This document shows, piece by piece, positions 4,918 to 8,358 of a stretch of DNA of 8,358 nt. The stretch spans positions 1 to 8,358 of the forward strand of contig JAPLZG010000082.1 in NCBI GenBank assembly GCA_026395155.1, given 5' to 3'. Below the pieces are notes generated by a model. It had not been told where the DNA came from and did not search any database. It worked only from the letters and a program-made list of their open reading frames with translations. This stretch comes from Candidatus Tayloriibacteriota bacterium. GTDB taxonomy: Bacteria > Patescibacteriota > Minisyncoccia > Phycocordibacterales > GWA1-40-21. A program made the translations under genes and the position numbers. Numbering within the stretch: the first letter of the stretch is position 1; every line of letters begins with the position of its first letter.

Positions 4918-5187
4918 AATGACCCCGTAAAATAAGACAGGTTGTGTATTTAATAAGAATTAAACACACAACACCATGGCTGTCTTTTCGGAATAGGAAA
5001 TTAAACACACAACACCATGGCTGTCTTTTCGGAATAGGAATAGTCCGCCGACTATTCAGAACACAGCGCGTGTCCTCACCCTCGCAGACGAGGCATTCGG
5101 ACATCGCTCTCCGATAAAAAAACAATTTGACGGGGCAGGCAGAAAAAAGATAAGCTCACGATACAATTCTGTTCACTAGCGAGCGAG
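4918..5187 (-). repeat. Dispersed repeat, copy B (inverted relative to copy A)
   Basis: Read on the minus strand, this block follows 792-1016 from CTCGCTCGCT to GGGGTCATT with scattered substitutions and a few short indels. It is longer mainly because a 41-base unit is doubled. A minus-strand open frame crosses it, but the frame also runs on into unrelated flanking repeat sequence, the homologous frame in copy A is interrupted, and no family is recognisable. I therefore annotate no gene. Confidence 0.85.
4959..5040. repeat. Perfect 41-bp tandem duplication in copy B
   Basis: Two adjacent identical 41-base units (4959-4999 and 5000-5040) begin ATTAAACACACAACACCATG and end TTTTCGGAATAGGAA. Copy A has a single unit (934-974, reverse orientation). 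Perfect identity implies a recent duplication, or an assembly artefact. Confidence 0.85.
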
Positions 5188-5279
5188 ATTTCACCTTTTG
5201 GGAAACTTGCGAGGCTGGCTGAGCCGAGCACGAGGAATTTTTTAGCAAAAAAATATCCGTGTTCCCAAAAGGTGAAATC
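5187..5279. repeat. MITE-like element with 18-bp terminal inverted repeats
   Basis: GATTTCACCTTTTGGGAA (5187-5204) and TTCCCAAAAGGTGAAATC (5262-5279) are perfect reverse complements bounding a 93-base segment. GAGCGA flanks it on both sides (5181-5186 and 5280-5285), as a target-site duplication would. The interior (GGCTGAGCC, then TTTTTTAGCAAAAAAA) encodes nothing recognisable. It ends 10 bases before the stop codon of the next gene, so it may also serve as that gene's transcription terminator. Confidence 0.55.
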
Positions 5280-5289
5280 GAGCGAGCCT

Positions 5290-5643
5290 TTACTTGTAAA
5301 TCAACTCTATCTTTTCTTCCGTGCTTCTTCCAAATTTGTCGCTCGCTTTAAGAATAAATATATTATAGCCGTAAGATAAGAGCATCTCTTCTTTAAAATT
5401 TCCTTCTTCATCAGTAAAGATCTTTCTATCATTTAAACTCAATTCCTTGATATTTTTTGTTATTCCTGAAATTTCTGTAGTAGAACTTGATATCAGTGAG
5501 CCATCCATGGGGGGTAGCACTATTATTTTCGGTCCAAACAAGACTTTTTGCACTTCATATGTTGCATATCCGATTGTTGATAATACAAAAATACCTATAA
5601 CTATCCAGAATATGTATTTTTTTGTCTTGTTACGTTCGGACAT
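5290..5643 (-). CDS. Small membrane-anchored protein with a predicted extracytoplasmic Ig-like beta domain
   Basis: I do not recognise a named gene. The 117 residues begin with a basic stretch (SERNKTKKY), then one membrane segment at about 10-29 (IFWIVIGIFVLSTIGYATYE), giving an N-in anchor. The remaining 80 or so residues look like a small beta sandwich: 'PKIIVLPPMDGSLISSSTTEISGITKNIKELSLNDRKIFTDEEGNFKEEMLLSYGYNIFILKASDKFGRSTEEKIELIY'. The patterns P-x-D-G-x-x-x-S, the short strand with G-x-T, D-E-E-G-N-F and the G-x-N-x-x-x-x-x-A-x-D final strands match bacterial Ig-like or glucodextranase-B-like domains. It lies downstream of ftsK on the same strand, 138 bases away, possibly with its own promoter. 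A role at the division site is conjecture. Confidence 0.75.
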   Translation of the reverse strand: MSERNKTKKYIFWIVIGIFVLSTIGYATYEVQKVLFGPKIIVLPPMDGSLISSSTTEISGITKNIKELSLNDRKIFTDEEGNFKEEMLLSYGYNIFILKASDKFGRSTEEKIELIYK

Positions 5644-5702
5644 TTACCCGTTAAAGTTTTTGCCAATAAAAATTGTTTGTTTTGACTTTTATATTTGGTG
5701 AT

Positions 5703-5708
5703 ATTATA
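5703..5708 (-). promoter_or_regulatory. Candidate promoter in the ftsK-to-membrane-protein gap
   Basis: The minus strand reads TATAAT here, with no convincing -35, which would give a leader of about 50 bases. The gap is also bracketed by a 10-bp inverted repeat, TTTTTGCCAA (5657-5666) and TTGGCAAAAA (5762-5771), which could be an operator, the ends of a small element, or chance in AT-rich DNA. Confidence 0.3.
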
Positions 5709-5781
5709 CTTTTTGAAGCTAAATCTTATACTATATTTAATAAATTAATTTTTAACAAACGTTGGCAAAAATTTTTTCGGG

Positions 5782-8073
5782 CTAGCCAATATACTCCCCA
5801 TCTTTTCTCTGCAATTCTTCCGGTAACTCAACTTTTTCCTCTTCTGCACCTTCTGTATTATCTTCTCCTCCATTTCCTATTACTTCTCTAGCTTTTGCAC
5901 CATCTCCAGGACCAACAACTCCTCTTTTTTCGAGTAAATCTATCAGTCTTGCAGCTCTCGCATATCCTACACGCAATTTTCTTTGTATATAAGACGTTGA
6001 AGCTTTACCTGCTTGCAATACTTCTTCTTTAGCTTGTTCATATAAATCATCATCCTCTCCATCATCACTAAACATTCCATCAAGAACATCACTATTCCCT
6101 CCATCATTTGCAACATCAGCAAGATTAATTTCTCCACCTATAAGTTCATCTCTATATGAATCAACAAGATATTTAACAACTCCTTTGACTTCTTTTTCAG
6201 ATACGAATGCAGACTGAATTCTAACTGGTTTTGACATTTCTCCACCAAGATAAAGCATATCTCCCGCACCAAGAAGTTTTTCAGCTCCTGATGTATCCAA
6301 AATAGTTCTCGAATCTATCTGTGACACAACCTGTAATGCAATTCTCGCTGGTATGTTTGCTTTAATAAGTCCTGTAATGACATTAACAGAAGGTCTTTGT
6401 GTTGAGAGTACTAAATGAATACCAACAGCTCGGCTCATTTGGGCAAGGCGAACAATTCCAGCCTCGAGCTCTCTTGGATAAGTCATCATAATATCTGCAA
6501 GTTCATCAACAACAATCACAATATAAGGCATAAGTTCTGGTGCAATATGTTTCTCTGGATCATAATCACCATCTTTTTTCAATTCTTCAATTTTCTTCAA
6601 TTCTGGTGCAAGGATATTTTTATGATATGAATCTATGTCTTTTGAAGCGTGAGATTCTAAAATATTATATCTTCTATCCATTTCTTTAGTTGCCCATTTA
6701 AGTGCAAGAATTGTTTTCTTTGCATCAGTAATAACAGGTGTGAGTAAATGCGGAATTTTATTATAAAGGGTAAGTTCAACACGTTTTGGATCGATCATTA
6801 TAAATCTCATATTTTCAGGAGAATTTCTGTATAGGAGGGAAGTAATAATTGTATGGATTGTGACAGATTTTCCTGAACCGGTAGCACCAGCAACAAGAAC
6901 GTGAGGCATTTTTGCTAAGTTTGCATAGTGAAGTTTACCAGAAATACCTTTTCCTAGTGTTACAAGAAGGGGTTTGTCAGACTTTTGGAATTCTTCAGAA
7001 CCTATTAGAGAAGCAAGACCTACAATAGATTTTACAGAATTTGGTATTTCAATACCAACGAGTGATTTGCCAGGGATTGGGGCTTCTATTCTTATTGGAT
7101 GTGCTGCAAGCGCAAGTGACAGGTCATTTTGGAGTCCAACAATTCTTGCTAGCTTAACGCCTTCAGCAGGCTTTAGTGCATATCTTGTAACAGATGGACC
7201 GATAGATACTTCATCCATTTCGACATCAATGCCGAAATTCTGAAGAGTTCTTTTAATTACATTTGCATTTACTTTAATGTCTCCAGCAACAACTTTTCCT
7301 CTATCTTCTTCAAGTAATGAAAGTGGTGGGGGAGTATATAAAGTATTTCCCATAACTCTTGGAATTACCTTCAATTCTTCCTCAGCCTCTTTTTTTACGA
7401 AGACACCTTTTGTAGATACTTTTTTATCTTTCTCTTCTTCTTTAATCTTTTTCTTTGTTTTTTCTTCTTCCTCTTCTCCTTCATCAAGAGCCATTTTGAC
7501 ATCTTTTATTTCTTCATCTTCTTCATCCTCTTCCTCTTCTTCCTCCTCATCTTTTCTCCATCTTCTCCAGAATAGTATAGATTCGATTGTTAATTTTGTT
7601 TCAAAAAGTATTAGACATGATATTACAAGTAAAGCGATTAAAATTATTGTGCTTGCATAAAATCCAAAAAGTTTTAATAGTGGAGTAGAAATAAGCCAGC
7701 CAACTTTTCCGCCCTGAGCGGTCCAATATGTTTTAGAAATAAGATCAATAAGTCCAAGTCCAGAAATAAAGAAAAATATTCCACCAGTTAACTTCATTTT
7801 ATTAAAATTCCTTTCTTCTGATTTTAAAAATGAAATACTAAGCAGTAAAAATAAAAGAGGAATAAGAAAATATCCGATACCTAAAAGCATATTTAAAAAA
7901 GTATAAACCTGAATTCCGACAAACCCAGCTTTACCCAAAGATGCTAGTGTAAAGATTGCTGAAAGAACGAAAAAAAGTATAGCTAATATTCCTTGTTTTG
8001 TTTCTGTTTTTACACTATCCCAAAAACCAGTTTTTTTTATTTTTTTATCTTTTTGTTTTGATGAAGTTTTCAT
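5782..8073 (-). CDS. ftsK: DNA translocase FtsK
   Basis: FtsK is a septum-localised ATP-driven DNA pump that clears chromosome ends during division. Length (763) is typical of short FtsK/SpoIIIE proteins. The N-terminus has about four membrane segments (roughly 28-48, 55-83, 97-115, 136-157). A very acidic linker follows, including E/D runs at 175-188 and 198-204, then a Lys/Glu region to about 235. The motor contains the alpha domain (from about 260), Walker A GATGSGKS (396-403), Walker B 'YIVIVVDELADIMM' (517-530) and 'STQRPSVNVITGLIKANIPARIAL' (557-580) with 'DSRTILDTSGAEKLLGAGDMLY'. Residues about 675-735 form the gamma winged helix, with 'RKLRVGYARAARLIDLLEKRGVV' as the DNA-reading helix region. 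The C-terminus has an additional acidic tail. ATG at 8073 lacks a Shine-Dalgarno. The stop is TAG. Confidence 0.96.
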   Translation of the reverse strand: MKTSSKQKDKKIKKTGFWDSVKTETKQGILAILFFVLSAIFTLASLGKAGFVGIQVYTFLNMLLGIGYFLIPLLFLLLSISFLKSEERNFNKMKLTGGIFFFISGLGLIDLISKTYWTAQGGKVGWLISTPLLKLFGFYASTIILIALLVISCLILFETKLTIESILFWRRWRKDEEEEEEEDEEDEEIKDVKMALDEGEEEEEKTKKKIKEEEKDKKVSTKGVFVKKEAEEELKVIPRVMGNTLYTPPPLSLLEEDRGKVVAGDIKVNANVIKRTLQNFGIDVEMDEVSIGPSVTRYALKPAEGVKLARIVGLQNDLSLALAAHPIRIEAPIPGKSLVGIEIPNSVKSIVGLASLIGSEEFQKSDKPLLVTLGKGISGKLHYANLAKMPHVLVAGATGSGKSVTIHTIITSLLYRNSPENMRFIMIDPKRVELTLYNKIPHLLTPVITDAKKTILALKWATKEMDRRYNILESHASKDIDSYHKNILAPELKKIEELKKDGDYDPEKHIAPELMPYIVIVVDELADIMMTYPRELEAGIVRLAQMSRAVGIHLVLSTQRPSVNVITGLIKANIPARIALQVVSQIDSRTILDTSGAEKLLGAGDMLYLGGEMSKPVRIQSAFVSEKEVKGVVKYLVDSYRDELIGGEINLADVANDGGNSDVLDGMFSDDGEDDDLYEQAKEEVLQAGKASTSYIQRKLRVGYARAARLIDLLEKRGVVGPGDGAKAREVIGNGGEDNTEGAEEEKVELPEELQRKDGEYIG

Positions 8074-8100
8074 TTATTTTCAATATTTTAATATGTATTA

Positions 8101-8109
8101 ATTATAACA
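8101..8109 (-). promoter_or_regulatory. ftsK promoter (extended -10)
   Basis: The minus strand reads TGTTATAAT, a full TGn extended -10 with a consensus hexamer, followed by TAATACAT then ATTAAAA. Transcription would start near 8094, giving a leader of about 20 bases with no Shine-Dalgarno. No clear -35 is seen upstream, only A/T tracts. Confidence 0.55.
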
Positions 8110-8164
8110 AATTTTTTTTTAATAATCTCATGTAATTTTGTTATTAATTTAGTCTAGACGGGAA

Positions 8165-8202
8165 AAGGTCTGACCTTAAAATCTCAAGAAAGGTCAGACC
8201 TT
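8165..8202. repeat. Paired palindrome AAGGTCTGACCTT / AAGGTCAGACCTT
   Basis: AAGGTCTGACCTT (8165-8177) and AAGGTCAGACCTT (8190-8202) are exact reverse complements separated by 12 bases, so a 13-bp hairpin can form. Each half is itself a palindrome around one central base (AAGGTC-N-GACCTT). It lies about 60 bases upstream of the ftsK -10, so it could be an operator pair, a REP-like repeat, or a terminator for a gene beyond the window. Confidence 0.6.
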
Positions 8203-8258
8203 AAGGAGTCCATTACTAATTTCTTTTCACACAACCACCCCGTCTCGCAGACTCGACA

Positions 8259-8280
8259 CCCCTCCTTAACTAAGGAGGGG
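8259..8280. repeat. Short perfect inverted repeat CCCCTCCTTA/TAAGGAGGGG
   Basis: CCCCTCCTTA (8259-8268) and TAAGGAGGGG (8271-8280) are separated by AC. They are preceded by the small hairpin GTCTCGCAGAC (8242-8252) and followed by GTCATCCCCGCG, so 8231-8358 reads as a chain of GC-rich dispersed-repeat modules without coding sequence. Confidence 0.55.
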
Positions 8281-8319
8281 AAAGGGGAAACTTCTTTCTC
8301 TGTCATCCCCGCGTAGGCC

Positions 8320-8358
8320 GGGATCCATCTCCCAAATTGGGAAGGACCTCTCTGGTAA
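8320..8358 (+). repeat. 39-bp repeat, partner of 4815-4853; runs to the window end
   Basis: GGGATCCATCTCCC, AAATT, then GGGAAGGACCTCTCTGGTAA match the reverse complement of 4815-4853 at 36 of 39 positions. It is preceded by TCATCCCCGCGTAGGCCG, a common edge motif of bacterial dispersed repeats. The repeat may continue beyond the window. Confidence 0.75.

Noticed and set aside
4959..5040. Possible CRISPR
   Set aside because: Only two units, directly adjacent with no spacer, and no cas genes nearby.
4784..5125. A 113-codon open frame on the minus strand across repeat copy B
   Set aside because: It spans a repeat boundary and the 41-bp duplication, is interrupted in copy A, has no recognisable domain, and is Cys/Arg-rich in the way translated repeats often are.
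792..5187. Composite transposon carrying rpsF to recA
   Set aside because: No transposase or IS-type ends; the flanking repeats are short and non-coding and the cargo is housekeeping.
7490..7560. Long open frame on the plus strand, rich in Ser (about 7277-7660)
   Set aside because: It is the antisense of the GAA/GAG-rich acidic linker of ftsK, which gives TCT/TCC codons on the other strand.
1..8358. Recoding of TGA (as Gly, seen in some CPR lineages)
   Set aside because: No in-frame TGA occurs inside any gene and conserved glycines use GGN; TGA is simply absent as a stop among eight genes, which AT-rich composition and small numbers can explain.
1..8358. tRNA, rRNA, known riboswitch, dif site
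   Set aside because: Looked for cloverleaf ends, conserved rRNA words and a dif-like 28-mer near ftsK; none seen by eye.

Overview
The window looks like a chromosomal piece of a Candidate Phyla Radiation bacterium, most likely Parcubacteria (Patescibacteria). This is inferred from AT-rich genes with many AGA/AAA codons, short or divergent core proteins, a bS6 with a lysine-rich tail, a 66-residue bS18 not followed by rplI, a FtsK with an extremely acidic linker, a divergent EF-P loop, and intergenic DNA full of more GC-rich dispersed repeats. Lineage was not tested against a database. The eight genes stop at TAA (6) or TAG (2), never TGA. None has a convincing Shine-Dalgarno sequence at the start chosen here, except the M16 gene, whose start lies outside the window.

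Layout. Bases 1-492 hold the C-terminal part of an M16 zinc-peptidase-family protein (+). Bases 493-1263 are non-coding and repeat-rich, ending in a likely rpsF promoter. Bases 1264-3372 (+) carry rpsF, ssb, rpsR and efp. The rpsF-ssb-rpsR order is the classical bacterial cluster, but rplI is missing from its usual place and efp follows instead. A strong hairpin at 3415-3453 separates efp from convergent recA (3503-4642, -). Bases 4643-5289 contain recA promoter candidates and a mosaic of repeats. One of these is an inverted second copy of the 792-1016 repeat with an internal 41-bp tandem duplication. Another is a 93-bp element with 18-bp terminal inverted repeats. Downstream of ftsK (5782-8073, -) lies a small membrane-anchored protein (5290-5643, -). 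Bases 8074-8358 hold the ftsK promoter and several palindromic repeats, and the last 39 bases repeat 4815-4853 in inverted orientation.

The genes are housekeeping: small-subunit assembly (bS6, bS18), relief of ribosome stalling (EF-P), single-strand DNA protection and recombination (SSB, RecA), and chromosome segregation coupled to division (FtsK). I see no defence system, CRISPR array, transposase, tRNA or rRNA.

The most interesting content is the repeat biology. A GC-rich palindromic element seen as an 87-bp intergenic copy (1036-1122) recurs as a 37-bp short form inside the recA reading frame (4586-4622), where it encodes residues 7-19 of a recA-specific N-terminal extension. This resembles in principle the protein-coding palindromic elements of Rickettsia. 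Other notable points are an EF-P with Met at position 34 in place of the modified lysine, a possible structured leader with a 10-codon ORF ahead of rpsR, and low-complexity repeats at several gene junctions.
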